In this document: piece after piece, positions 5,558-13,379 of the stretch
Numbering within the stretch: the stretch's first letter is position 1
How the letters are laid out: each line of letters opens with the position of its first letter
Origin: a virus
Strand: one strand, 5' to 3'
IMG/VR virus record: IMGVR_UViG_3300033145_000740
Span: 1 to 20,981 of that record
Length of the DNA: 20,981 nt
Program-made: the position numbers and the translations under genes
Notes under the pieces: generated by a model
The model's input: the letters and a program-made list of their open reading frames with translations, nothing else
Databases searched by the model: none
Told to the model about the DNA's origin: nothing

Positions 5558-7228
5558 ATGAAAGATGACCTAAATATCGAACAATTCATACAAGATATGC
5601 CAGATGGGGTACTCCAAAGATTGCAATTTTCAGTGCCTTGGCAGTATGATGAAACAGATAGAGGTTACAAAGATTCTGACGGTTTTCCTTTATCAACTCT
5701 CGGCGATAAAGATGATCCTAATATTACCAGAGAAATACTCCAAGAGCAGTGTTGGTTAAAATACCAGCGTAATCCATATGTTAATACAGCTATACGTGGG
5801 ACGATGGGGAGACTCACTGGTTGGGGTTATGAGACCACTTCGGAAAATGAGCAGATTCAAGAAATCATCGAAGACACGGAGCTTGACCATAGAAACAGAC
5901 TGTACGATTTGATGCCTAAGTATGTGGGCCGATCACACGTTGAGGGTGAGCTTCATGTATCTCTGACTGTCCACGCTCCACCCGAAGTATTTGTCGAAGT
6001 AGATTTTGTTGATCCGTCAACGATAGTTGACTCTGGAGGGGATGGTAGTGGTATTATCTTTCATCCTCGAAAGACAATCATGCCCCTCTTTTATAATATC
6101 AAGCCCCAGACAGTATGGCCTGGAGATCAGTTTCAGGAACAGGTTCCAAGCATCTACATTGCCAGATACCCTGAACTTATTGCAGTGGCAAAGCAACATA
6201 TTTCCAAAGGATACAACCGAAGTCTTCAACAGAATTCCAGAAGTAGGAAAAAAGCTTTTCGTCCTTTTAAAGGATACAATAGATTCATAGTTAGCTGGAA
6301 TCGGGGATTAGTGACGAAAAGGGCAATTTCATACCTAAGAACCACGTTAGAGTGGTTAAATCACTATGAGAACCTTAAAAAGTACGAAATTGACCATAAA
6401 AAGTCATCTGGAGCTTATTTGTGGGTATTTAAGATAGAAGATGCACGTTCCTATAAGATTTGGTTGTCATTAAGTGATGAGGAGAAGCGTAAAACAGGCA
6501 TTATGCAGAAAAAAACTCCTGGTGGATCGCTCGTTTTGCCCCCAGGAATGTCGGTTACCTGTGAAAATCCACAACTTGCTTCTATAACTGATCAAGATTC
6601 AGATATTAAGGAAATGGTAACAAGTGGGCTGAATGAGCCCGCGGATGTTACCACAGGGAGTGCCAAAGGCACACATGCTTCGATTAAGGCTTCACGAGGC
6701 CCAATGAGTGATAGAACATCTGATGAAATAGCTTGGTTTGATAGATGGGCAAAATATGACTTTTGGAGCGCCATATTGTTTTTTCATACTGTACTTGGTA
6801 ACTTGCCTAAACGAATTCCTGTCCAGGAGGCTGTGAGTTTTACTGTTACGGAGAAAAGAATTAAAAATGAAGTGTCGGGGCTTATGGAAACCAAGTATGA
6901 ACATGTCCCTGTCTTTAAAGATAAATTGAAAAGGCCCGAGCAGTTGATTGATATTTCTTACCCTGCTTCTGAAATAACTGATTACGCGGCGAGGTCAAAA
7001 GGATTGCTTGGTGTCAAGCATGGTTCGGTATCTGAGACTCTTGGTATATCTAAAAAGACCATTGCTGGGAGGATAGGAGTTGAATCTTATGGAAGAGAAA
7101 GACTCCGAAAAGCAACGGAAGATAAAAAGTACCCCGCCACTCTTGCCACGGTCGATGCGGAATCGGTTCAAGAGAAGGCAGAGGGAGAACCTTCCAAGAC
7201 AAAGAGCAAAGCGCAGGAGGACAAATAA
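5558..7228 (+). CDS. Portal protein
   Basis: 556 residues from ATG 5558, preceded by AGGAAGAGG. Portal proteins form the dodecameric ring at one capsid vertex through which DNA enters and the neck attaches. The call rests on position directly after the large terminase, on size, and on portal-like stretches: a helical N-terminal region with RNPYVNTAIRGTMGRLTGWGYET, a beta-rich wing with a PSTIVD loop, and the segment GSLVLPPGMSVTCENPQLASITDQDSDIKEMVTSGLNEP (about 325-365), which matches the usual stretch before the portal stem helix. The last 80 residues contain a short helix-turn-helix-like segment (SVSETLGISKKTIAGRI) and a charged tail. No membrane segment. The stop overlaps the next start (TAATG). 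Confidence 0.8.
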   Translation: MKDDLNIEQFIQDMPDGVLQRLQFSVPWQYDETDRGYKDSDGFPLSTLGDKDDPNITREILQEQCWLKYQRNPYVNTAIRGTMGRLTGWGYETTSENEQIQEIIEDTELDHRNRLYDLMPKYVGRSHVEGELHVSLTVHAPPEVFVEVDFVDPSTIVDSGGDGSGIIFHPRKTIMPLFYNIKPQTVWPGDQFQEQVPSIYIARYPELIAVAKQHISKGYNRSLQQNSRSRKKAFRPFKGYNRFIVSWNRGLVTKRAISYLRTTLEWLNHYENLKKYEIDHKKSSGAYLWVFKIEDARSYKIWLSLSDEEKRKTGIMQKKTPGGSLVLPPGMSVTCENPQLASITDQDSDIKEMVTSGLNEPADVTTGSAKGTHASIKASRGPMSDRTSDEIAWFDRWAKYDFWSAILFFHTVLGNLPKRIPVQEAVSFTVTEKRIKNEVSGLMETKYEHVPVFKDKLKRPEQLIDISYPASEITDYAARSKGLLGVKHGSVSETLGISKKTIAGRIGVESYGRERLRKATEDKKYPATLATVDAESVQEKAEGEPSKTKSKAQEDK

Positions 7229-7530
7229 TGGGAAAGTCAATCGTTGATCGTATTGCGGCAGCAAACTCATTTTCACAGGTAGTTGATAATATCGCTGGTT
7301 ATTTTAATTATTCACTGTCCGGCACCTGGGTTGGTACTGTGACGTTGCAGAGAAGTTTTAACGGCACCACCTGGTTAGATGTTGATTCTCATACTGCTAA
7401 TATAGAAACTTACGGTATTGAGCCGGGAGAAAAGGTACAATATCGTTTTGGGTTTAAGGCCGGGAATTACACCTCGGGAACCTGTTTAGGGAGGATCGAA
7501 TGTACTAAGCCTTCACGGAGAGGGATATAA
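7228..7530 (+). CDS. Small beta-rich virion protein, function unknown
   Basis: 100 residues with a strong ribosome site (AGGAGG, 7 bp before ATG 7228). The body is a run of short beta strands (FNYSLSGTWVGTVTLQRSFNGTTWLDV ... GEKVQYRFGFKAGNYTSGTCLGRI), the pattern of a small jelly-roll or Ig-like sandwich found in many virion accessory proteins that follow portal genes. I cannot name a family. It could be a decoration, fibre-base or capsid-stabilising protein. Well supported as a gene by coupling on both sides. Confidence 0.65.
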   Translation: MGKSIVDRIAAANSFSQVVDNIAGYFNYSLSGTWVGTVTLQRSFNGTTWLDVDSHTANIETYGIEPGEKVQYRFGFKAGNYTSGTCLGRIECTKPSRRGI

Positions 7531-7533
7531 ATT

Positions 7534-8487
7534 ATGACTACTCTTAAGGATGCCCCAGAATTAAGAACAACGGATGCCACTGTTACATTGATTAAAGCGG
7601 AGACAGACAAGATTGATGGAGCTGCGATAGATGGTCTTTTAGGCGTTGAGGGTTCATTAGGTTTTAAAGTCCATGAAATTGAAATACATTTCCATAATCG
7701 GGATTTTTGGCTTGGTGAGCATGAGTCAAGAAGTTTGGAGGACAGTTGTGGCCAAATTGACACTATGGCTCCTTTTCAAACGGATGCTGGGAATGGAACA
7801 GTTGATGACTATACTCCAGGATGGGGAGCGGCTTTGTGTGTTGTAGGAAGGGATGATCTTCCGATAACCTCAGATGGAGTTATGTATGGGGCGCATAAAA
7901 TAGTTGTGGTTGATGTAGAATCCACAGCGGATCTCAAACTACATAAAGTGCAGGTTGTATATGGAAGAGGAACTTTTGCAGAGGCCTTAGCGGATCAGCA
8001 ATATTCGGATGTTCCCCCTTTTATTCCATTAAGAGGGGCAGCATTTTCGGTGGTAGAATTTAGAATTCCTTCCAAATTGTGTGGGGCAGATAAAGTTTGG
8101 GTCAGGCATTGGGTTGATGGAATAAATACTGGGACTATGGATTTCTTTATTGGTATCTATGAACATCCACAGTTTGCTACAGCTATTCCAACGACCACAA
8201 CGACCACAACGACCACAACGACCACAACGAGTTCGACCACAAGTTCAACCAGTTCGACTGCTTCGACTACATCAAGTACGAGTTCAACCAGTTCGACAGC
8301 TTCAACCACAAGTTCAACCAGCTCGACAGCTTCAACCACAAGTTCAACCAGCTCGACTGCTTCAACCACAAGTTCAACCAGTTCGACTGCTTCAACCACA
8401 AGTTCAACCAGTTCGACTGCTTCGACTACATCAAGTACGAGTTCAACGGCATCAACAACCAGTACGACAACAACAGGACCACCATAA
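7534..8487 (+). CDS. Head-fibre-like virion protein with 98-residue Thr/Ser tail
   Basis: 317 residues; GGAGAGGG lies 9 bp upstream of ATG 7534. Residues 1-219 look folded: a short helical start, then beta-rich sequence (EIEIHFHNRDFWLGE, HKIVVVDVE, LHKVQVVYGRG, AAFSVVEFRIP, KVWVRHWVDGINTGTMDFFIGIYEH). They match nothing I can name. From residue 220 the chain is only Thr, Ser and Ala up to a GPP end: thirteen Thr, then repeats of the ten-residue unit SSTSSTASTT. The order folded domain then long extended tail, in the head cluster, suits a surface appendage or receptor-interacting fibre of the capsid, but this is inference. The tail is the longest of the five in the window. Next gene starts 17 bp downstream. 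Confidence 0.7.
   Translation: MTTLKDAPELRTTDATVTLIKAETDKIDGAAIDGLLGVEGSLGFKVHEIEIHFHNRDFWLGEHESRSLEDSCGQIDTMAPFQTDAGNGTVDDYTPGWGAALCVVGRDDLPITSDGVMYGAHKIVVVDVESTADLKLHKVQVVYGRGTFAEALADQQYSDVPPFIPLRGAAFSVVEFRIPSKLCGADKVWVRHWVDGINTGTMDFFIGIYEHPQFATAIPTTTTTTTTTTTTTSSTTSSTSSTASTTSSTSSTSSTASTTSSTSSTASTTSSTSSTASTTSSTSSTASTTSSTSSTASTTSSTSSTASTTSTTTTGPP
8191..8484 (+). repeat. Thr/Ser tail DNA with 30-bp minisatellite
   Basis: 294 bp coding for 98 residues. The first part is tandem 9-mers of ACGACCACA type (poly-Thr). Then 30-bp units (SSTSSTASTT) run back to back at 8281, 8311, 8341, 8371 and 8401, with a diverged unit at 8431 and a related one at 8242-8271. Neighbouring units differ by one or a few mostly silent bases. 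All lengths are multiples of three. Such tandem units are prone to expansion and contraction by slippage. Confidence 0.9.
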
Positions 8488-8503
8488 ACTAAGTGAGGAC
8501 AAA

Positions 8504-9697
8504 ATGCCTGAGAAGCACAAATTACCGAAGGGAGCGTTAAGATTAGTAGCAGAAGACTGTCATGCCCACATTGAGATGGCAGAGGTGGATGGAGAGAAAA
8601 TCCCTAAACTCAAAATGACTGTTTATAGTGGTAAACCTATTAACAGACATTGGTACTGGGGGAAGTTGGCGATTGATTTAGAAGGCATCAAGTTTGACAG
8701 GAGCAAATACCCTGTACTTGAAGGTCATTGTACAACCCAAAAAATTGCTTTTTCCCGCAAACCTCTAATAAATGGGGGGGTGGTTTTAGATCCTGGTACT
8801 ACGGTGTTTGTGAGTACTAAAGCCAGTGAGGAGTTTCAGAAGCTTGCTCAGGAGGGTTTTCCCTATCAGGCAAGTATTTATGCTATCCCCTCAGTGGTTG
8901 AGCGTGTGGAACCGGATGCCACAGTGGAGGTTAATGGATATAAATTGAAAGGACCCGCGGTAGTTTGGCGTGAGTGTCTTTATCAAGAAGCATCTATTTG
9001 TGTTTTTGGTTGGGACAAAAAGACGGAAGCCGCTGTCTTCTCCAAAGAGGAGGTAGAGCTTAATATGCAGTACATTGATAATAAAGGAGGTGATGCAGGC
9101 GAAAATGAGCAATCCAAACCTAAACTTAAACTTAGAGGCAATGAAGGAGGTGAAACAACCATGCCAAAGACTTTAGCAGAATTACAGGAAAAGTATCCCG
9201 ATTTGACCAAGCAGTTGTCAGATGGGGTTACGGCAGACCTGCAGACTACTTTTGACAAGGAGAAAACGGCTATGCAGGCCCAGATCACCCAACTCTCTAC
9301 GGAGAGGGATGATCAGGAGGCCAGAGTACTTTCCCTTGAAAAGAAGGATACGCTTCGTTCCGAAAAGGAGCTTACCCTGACCGCTGATCGAGTCTGGAAC
9401 GAGAAACTCGCCGCCAGCAACGTGGCTGAGCACCTGTTCGATAAGGTTAAAAAGCACGTTGTTCACGTCAAGTTTGTGAAAGATGGCGTTCTCGACCACA
9501 CCAAGTTTGGCGAGGCAATCGATGCTGAAATCACTGACTGGGAAAGTCGGGGAGCAACGTCCACCGTTCTCGGTGCCGGGTTCAGCAAGCCCACTCGGGA
9601 CGATGAGTTTAATAAGGCCTCCGTCCAGGAAAAAGCGGACGATGACATGGCCGACGAACTCCTGCAATTTGCGGGACAGGAACAAAAAACTGCATAA
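8504..9697 (+). CDS. Prohead protease-scaffold fusion
   Basis: 397 residues from ATG 8504, with GAGGAC 4 bp upstream. The N-terminal domain (1-185) reads as a phage maturation serine protease. YPVLEGHCTTQKIAFS carries the likely catalytic His75 and FPYQASIYAIPSVVERV the likely nucleophile Ser124, followed by EASICVFGWDKKTEAAVFS, the usual end of the core. Residues 220-397 are a scaffold: a helix-rich segment with coiled-coil character (LTKQLSDGVTADL ... AQITQLSTERDDQEARVLSLEKKD) and a polar tail. This is the Mu I/Z and lambda C/Nu3 plan, in which the protease is made both alone-fused and as separate scaffold from an internal start (see nested gene). It acts inside the prohead, cleaving scaffold and then itself. 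I did not identify the third catalytic residue with confidence. Confidence 0.72.
   Translation: MPEKHKLPKGALRLVAEDCHAHIEMAEVDGEKIPKLKMTVYSGKPINRHWYWGKLAIDLEGIKFDRSKYPVLEGHCTTQKIAFSRKPLINGGVVLDPGTTVFVSTKASEEFQKLAQEGFPYQASIYAIPSVVERVEPDATVEVNGYKLKGPAVVWRECLYQEASICVFGWDKKTEAAVFSKEEVELNMQYIDNKGGDAGENEQSKPKLKLRGNEGGETTMPKTLAELQEKYPDLTKQLSDGVTADLQTTFDKEKTAMQAQITQLSTERDDQEARVLSLEKKDTLRSEKELTLTADRVWNEKLAASNVAEHLFDKVKKHVVHVKFVKDGVLDHTKFGEAIDAEITDWESRGATSTVLGAGFSKPTRDDEFNKASVQEKADDDMADELLQFAGQEQKTA
9161..9697 (+). CDS. Nested in-frame scaffolding protein start
   Basis: An in-frame ATG at 9161 (Met220 of the protease-scaffold) is preceded at 7 bp by AAGGAGGTGA (9144-9153), a full match to the 16S anti-Shine-Dalgarno, the best possible signal in the middle of an ORF. 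It would give a 178-residue coiled-coil scaffold protein lacking the protease. Scaffold is needed in far larger amounts than protease, which explains an internal start stronger than that of the outer gene. The same strategy is known for lambda C/Nu3 and Mu I/Z. Confidence 0.78.
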   Translation: MPKTLAELQEKYPDLTKQLSDGVTADLQTTFDKEKTAMQAQITQLSTERDDQEARVLSLEKKDTLRSEKELTLTADRVWNEKLAASNVAEHLFDKVKKHVVHVKFVKDGVLDHTKFGEAIDAEITDWESRGATSTVLGAGFSKPTRDDEFNKASVQEKADDDMADELLQFAGQEQKTA

Positions 9698-9713
9698 AGG
9701 AGGTGAATAGTCC

Positions 9714-10418
9714 ATGCAAACATTACAACGTGGAGGGGACATTCCCCATATAATTGGGAGTGTCCAAAAAGATTACAAGCGGTTGTACTTCTCCGATCCC
9801 ACCGCCGCATTAAAAGTGCCCATTACTTTACAAGCTGGCTATGGCATCCTTGAGCAGGGCACAGCACTTTCCAAGAACATCTCGGCTGGTACTGCTGGGG
9901 GTAAGGATAAGCTGCTTCCTTACAATCCCACGATCTTTGATGGGACGGAGAACAGCCCAGGCAGGGCCTATCTTGTGGGTGGTGGTACTAATGCCACTTA
10001 TACTGTCCATGTGACTATTGATGATAGTTACAAATTCAATGTGGGGGATGATATTTTCATCAATGATAATACCACTGCCGCAGAGAATCTGGGAGCGATC
10101 ACAGGGATTGATAGGACAACCTATGCCAACTTTGCTGTTATCACGTTTACTACGGTGATCGGTGGTACGACTTTCACCCTGGCACGATTTGCTTATGTGG
10201 CTGTCGAAGCCGGCGCCGCCAATAACTACGCGGATTGTGTAGGTATCCTTGAGAAGACGGTCCAGACCGGCGTCGGTGAAAATGCTAAGGGTGCCGTTGC
10301 GACAATAATTCTCGGCAATTGTGTGCTGTACGAAGGTCTTTTAACCAATTTCGATGCTGCCGCAAAAGCCGATCTTTCAACTGCCACGTCTTTTGGGCAG
10401 TTCGTATATATTCGATAG
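9714..10418 (+). CDS. Capsid decoration protein, gpD-like, with inserted beta domain
   Basis: 234 residues with a strong AAAGGAGGTGA ribosome site before ATG 9714. Decoration proteins cap capsid trimers after expansion. The outer parts fit the lambda gpD / HK97-like decoration plan: KVPITLQAGYGILEQGTALSKN near residues 34-55 and, at the end, VGILEKTVQTGVGENAKGAVATIILGNCVLYEGLL (about 176-210). Between them lies an additional domain of about 80 residues (roughly 85-165) with VHVTIDDSYKFNVGDDIFINDNTTAAENLGAITGID. It makes the protein twice the length of gpD and resembles the insert in the major capsid protein. There is no Thr/Ser tail on this protein, unlike its neighbours. Confidence 0.65.
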   Translation: MQTLQRGGDIPHIIGSVQKDYKRLYFSDPTAALKVPITLQAGYGILEQGTALSKNISAGTAGGKDKLLPYNPTIFDGTENSPGRAYLVGGGTNATYTVHVTIDDSYKFNVGDDIFINDNTTAAENLGAITGIDRTTYANFAVITFTTVIGGTTFTLARFAYVAVEAGAANNYADCVGILEKTVQTGVGENAKGAVATIILGNCVLYEGLLTNFDAAAKADLSTATSFGQFVYIR

Positions 10419-10436
10419 AAGGGAGGTGAAACTGAT

Positions 10437-11765
10437 ATGCCAAGAGGATCAAGCGATATACCCGAATTAAGATTAGAAGTTCTTCAGAAGTTTGTAACCA
10501 GATTCACGGCACCACCGAATCTGATTCTGATGAACTTGTTTCCCTCCACTACTTCTCCATCAAGTACAGTTCGATGGGAAAGTCAGCGTGGTGGCAGAGG
10601 GCTCACACCCTTTGTCCCGCCCGGAGCACCTGCGCATGTGACGGCACCCCACGGGGTTGCCCAGCACCTTGCGGAAGCTGCTTACTGGAAGGAAAAAATG
10701 CCGTTCGATGAGGAATTCCTTAATAACCTTAGGAAAGAGGGCACGGTGGCCCAGTATATGTCGGCAAAGCAACGCCTGGCAAGAGAACTGAGTTATTTGA
10801 GGAATCGTTCAAATCGTCGGATCGAATGGATGTTCACCAAGATGTTGTTTACCGGCTCCTTTGACTATAAGGTTAAAGGTGGTTATATGGCAACGGTTGA
10901 TTATAGCATCCCTACAGATCACAATGTAACCTTGGGTTCTGCTTATAACTGGTACGATGGAGCAAGCAGGAATATTATCCAAGATATCCGGGACGGCAAA
11001 CGAAAGATCAAAGAGAACTGTGGTGGTACAGTCAACATGGCCATCTGCAACTCGAAGGTCTTGACTTATCTGGCCGATGACACCACGATCCGCCAACTCT
11101 TGCAAAAGAACATGTTTGGCAAGGGTGATTTATTCAGTGGTTCCAAAGACAAGCTGGCTATGATCAACCCGAAAGTGGTTGCTGGTATTTTGGACATTGA
11201 TAATCTTATCGTTTATGATGAGATGTACGAAGTCAAGGCCTGGTTGACAGCGGCAGTTACAGGTGCTTCCAGTACCTGGATCTCGGTAGACGATGCAAGC
11301 GATTTTGAAGCCAAAGGCATGCTCCGCTTCTGGGATCAAAGTGCCGGCACCTACGAGGATCGGCAGATTCTTTCCGTTGATCACTTTGGTGGCCGTGTTC
11401 AAGTCCATACCCCACCCGCCGCCTCGTATAAGGCCGCAGAGGACTACGTCACTATGGCGAAGTACTTTGTACCGGATGATAAGTTTGTCATGCTTGCCAC
11501 TACGGTGGAGGGACAAGCGATTGCCGAGTACAAACAGGCACCTTTCGGTTTAGGTCGCCATTTTGGGCAATACACTGACAAGCACGATGACTGGGACCCG
11601 GAAGTAACGTGGATTCGTGTACAGGATAAGGGCTTGCCTATTCTGTATCAAAGGGATGCTCTTTACATCCTTGACGTGAGGATTACCCCAGGTGATGTGT
11701 TAACCACGACCACATCGACCACAACGACCACATCGAGCACAACAACAACCACAACTACTGCGTAA
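10437..11765 (+). CDS. Major capsid protein, lambda gpE-like, with Thr-rich tail
   Basis: 442 residues; GGGAGGTGAA lies just upstream of ATG 10437. The call rests on its position after protease, scaffold and decoration genes and on gpE-like features: an N-terminal arm ending in ESQRGGRGLTPFVPPGAPAH, a helical spine with AEAAYWKEKMPFDEEFL and AKQRLARELSYLRNRSNRRIEWMFTKMLFTG, and a C-terminal region with WDPEVTWIRVQDKGLPILYQRDALYILDV. Residues about 268-340 look like an inserted small beta domain (WISVDDASDFEAKGMLRFWDQ ... RQILSVDHFGGRVQVHTPP). The last 20 residues are Thr/Ser ending in Ala. Being present in hundreds of copies, this tail would dominate the virion surface if exposed. Confidence 0.78.
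   Translation: MPRGSSDIPELRLEVLQKFVTRFTAPPNLILMNLFPSTTSPSSTVRWESQRGGRGLTPFVPPGAPAHVTAPHGVAQHLAEAAYWKEKMPFDEEFLNNLRKEGTVAQYMSAKQRLARELSYLRNRSNRRIEWMFTKMLFTGSFDYKVKGGYMATVDYSIPTDHNVTLGSAYNWYDGASRNIIQDIRDGKRKIKENCGGTVNMAICNSKVLTYLADDTTIRQLLQKNMFGKGDLFSGSKDKLAMINPKVVAGILDIDNLIVYDEMYEVKAWLTAAVTGASSTWISVDDASDFEAKGMLRFWDQSAGTYEDRQILSVDHFGGRVQVHTPPAASYKAAEDYVTMAKYFVPDDKFVMLATTVEGQAIAEYKQAPFGLGRHFGQYTDKHDDWDPEVTWIRVQDKGLPILYQRDALYILDVRITPGDVLTTTTSTTTTTSSTTTTTTTA
11703..11762 (+). repeat. Thr/Ser tail of the major capsid protein
   Basis: 60 bp coding for 20 residues, TTTTSTTTTTSSTTTTTTTA. Built from ACC, ACA and ACG codons with TCG/AGC for Ser, like the other tails. Directly follows the predicted last strand of the capsid fold. 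Confidence 0.9.
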
Positions 11766-11788
11766 AAGCAGGGGAGTGTACAGCCATT

Positions 11789-12139
11789 ATGGAAACGATA
11801 ACTAAAGTACAATTGCATGCCACTTTAAAATGCGGTGGCAAAGTCTGGGAGGCGGGTGTATATAATGCACCCGTTCCCCCAGACCTAATAGCCGAGGCCC
11901 GAGCCAAAAACCGAGCGAGATCGGGTGTTATAATGGTAGAAATTCTTGAAACTAAAGTCTCAAAGGTAGTTCCTATCCGCTCACCGGAAGCTTCCACATC
12001 AGTATCAAGTGTGACAACTTCTAATTTGAGAGAAGGTCCTATGTATGCGGCTGAAAAAAAAGTGGAGGTCCCCCCTTCTACGAAGTTGAGAAAGAAGAGG
12101 GCTCCAAAACAAAAACTTAAATTAGTATTAAGGGGATAG
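11789..12139 (+). CDS. Small head-region protein of unknown function
   Basis: 116 residues; GGGGAG about 14 bp upstream of ATG 11789. Residues 1-50 (VQLHATLKCGGKVWEAGVYNAPVPPDLIAEARAKN) resemble the short beta/helix module K-V-x-G-x-x-Y-x-x-G-x-x-x-x-x-P-x-x-[LI]-x-x-x-x found in small phage proteins encoded between capsid and head-tail connector. After residue 60 the chain is Ser/Thr-containing, then very basic (KLRKKRAPKQKLKLVLRG). The basic end might touch DNA at the neck; this is a guess. Coupled within 1 bp to the next gene. Confidence 0.5.
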   Translation: METITKVQLHATLKCGGKVWEAGVYNAPVPPDLIAEARAKNRARSGVIMVEILETKVSKVVPIRSPEASTSVSSVTTSNLREGPMYAAEKKVEVPPSTKLRKKRAPKQKLKLVLRG

Positions 12140-12142
12140 TTG

Positions 12143-12601
12143 GTGACTACTCAAGCTGAAATGATTGTTTTAATGAAGGCTGAGGTAAAGGGATTGACCT
12201 CTTACCTTGACGATGTTGATTACACCAATGCAACGAATGACGCCGCTGGGGAAACGGGGTGGGCATTCCCTGTAACTGATAACTTCAAAATCTACTGGAT
12301 GAAGCAGAGGTCGAAAAGACACCTTTACGAATATCTCCTAACTGAAAGTGCCCATAAGTTTAAGTATGAACAAATCAACTTACAACACCGCTTTGAGCAT
12401 TACAGTAAGCTGATTAAGCGTATGGATGAGGACTTCGTAAACATCCAGGAAGCAAGACCTGATCAATTTGCTGATGTTGCTGCTTCCAGATTATTCGGTA
12501 CTAAGGTTGATGCAGGCTTTGCTTATGTGCCACAAACTGGACAGGACATCACTTACGTTGATGACCAACTGGTAGAATTTGGGCCCAAGGAATCCGAGTA
12601 G
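12143..12601 (+). CDS. Putative head-tail connector protein
   Basis: 152 residues. I prefer the GTG at 12143 over the TTG at 12140, because AGGGGAT (12131-12137) then sits at a better distance. Mostly helical, with a Trp/Tyr-rich middle (DNFKIYWMKQRSKRHLYEYLLTESAHKFKYEQINLQHRFEHYSKLIKRMDEDF). Position after the capsid gene and size suit an adaptor of the gp6/gpW type that docks on the portal, but I see no diagnostic motif. It lacks a Thr/Ser tail. Confidence 0.5.
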   Translation: MTTQAEMIVLMKAEVKGLTSYLDDVDYTNATNDAAGETGWAFPVTDNFKIYWMKQRSKRHLYEYLLTESAHKFKYEQINLQHRFEHYSKLIKRMDEDFVNIQEARPDQFADVAASRLFGTKVDAGFAYVPQTGQDITYVDDQLVEFGPKESE

Positions 12602-12656
12602 GGCGATAGTTTGAGAGAACCCAACATGAGAGAGCCTAAGAGGCTGAAAGAACAAA

Positions 12657-13379
12657 ATGACAATTGGCCCCGATATCCGAGAAGCAATTGTTGAGGTTGG
12701 TTCAGCGATAACGATATTGAGAGCCGCAGGAAACGTAACAGGGGAATATTTAAAATATAAATTAAATTCACAGGTAACAAAGCCTTTTATTCAAGAGTTC
12801 TTTCTTGAGGCTGATATTCCTTATGATACAGTCGTTGCGGTAGGCGATGTCGTACAGATTAATGTTACCACCATTAAGTATTTGGTAATGAATCTGTTGG
12901 CAGAGATGTTTGAGAACGAGGTTATTAAATATAATGCCGTTCTTTACAAGTGCAATGTTGTAGTAGACCTCAAAAGACCCTCCGAAGATGATTGGGATGA
13001 TTCCCAACTCTACCACCGTCAAACCTCTTGGACTACTTATGGTAGTGATGTTAATGCTCTCATCACCACCCCTCTCTATGGACACGACCTTGTAACCGAT
13101 GAAGAATTGGGCATGCTGGGTTTGGAAAGACATGAGATGTATGTTGCAACTGCGGAAGGTGTTGAGCAGTTGGATAGGGTTAGGGTTTCTGCACATGAGT
13201 ATTATCGTGTGGAGACCGTTAAGAAACGCCGATATTCTGCTGTAGACGTTTTGGAAATAGGGGAGGATACAAGAAGTGCGACCACTACCACGACAAGCAC
13301 GACCACGAGTTCGACAACGACAACTACGACAACCACGACAACATCATCGTCCACAACAACGACCACTACAACGCCGTAG
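12657..13379 (+). CDS. Neck protein with Thr/Ser tail
   Basis: 240 residues from ATG 12657; the ribosome site is weak (AAGAGG about 13 bp upstream). Residues 1-205 mix helix and strand (FIQEFFLEADIPYDTVVAVGDVVQINVTTIKYLVMNLLAEMFENEVIKYNAVLYKCNVVVDLKR). Position between connector and tail-completion genes suits a neck stopper or adaptor. The VGDVV then LYKCNVVVDLKR pattern recalls small beta-barrel neck proteins. Family not recognised. The chain ends in 32 Thr/Ser residues closing with Pro. The DNA coding that tail is also open in the +1 frame and leads into a zinc-ribbon ORF (see 13276). Confidence 0.55.
   Translation: MTIGPDIREAIVEVGSAITILRAAGNVTGEYLKYKLNSQVTKPFIQEFFLEADIPYDTVVAVGDVVQINVTTIKYLVMNLLAEMFENEVIKYNAVLYKCNVVVDLKRPSEDDWDDSQLYHRQTSWTTYGSDVNALITTPLYGHDLVTDEELGMLGLERHEMYVATAEGVEQLDRVRVSAHEYYRVETVKKRRYSAVDVLEIGEDTRSATTTTTSTTTSSTTTTTTTTTTSSSTTTTTTTP

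Noticed and set aside
8157-8399. Minus-strand ORFs of Val/Glu/Leu repeats opposite the Thr tails (also near 15600 and 20400)
   Set aside because: These are the reverse complement of the Thr/Ser codons, with no ribosome site and no coupling to neighbours.
8242-8460. 30-bp tandem units as a CRISPR array
   Set aside because: The units are directly abutting without unique spacers and code a regular peptide in frame; no cas gene is near.
7534-8487. Diversity-generating retroelement target in the head-fibre protein
   Set aside because: There is no reverse transcriptase, template repeat or A-biased variable region. The variation potential comes from tandem repeats only.
8150-8503. Open frame running through the Thr repeats (Arg/Pro/Gln-rich) in frame with the protease gene
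   Set aside because: The repeats contain no stop in any frame, so the extension is expected by composition. The protease has its own well-placed ATG at 8504 with a ribosome site.
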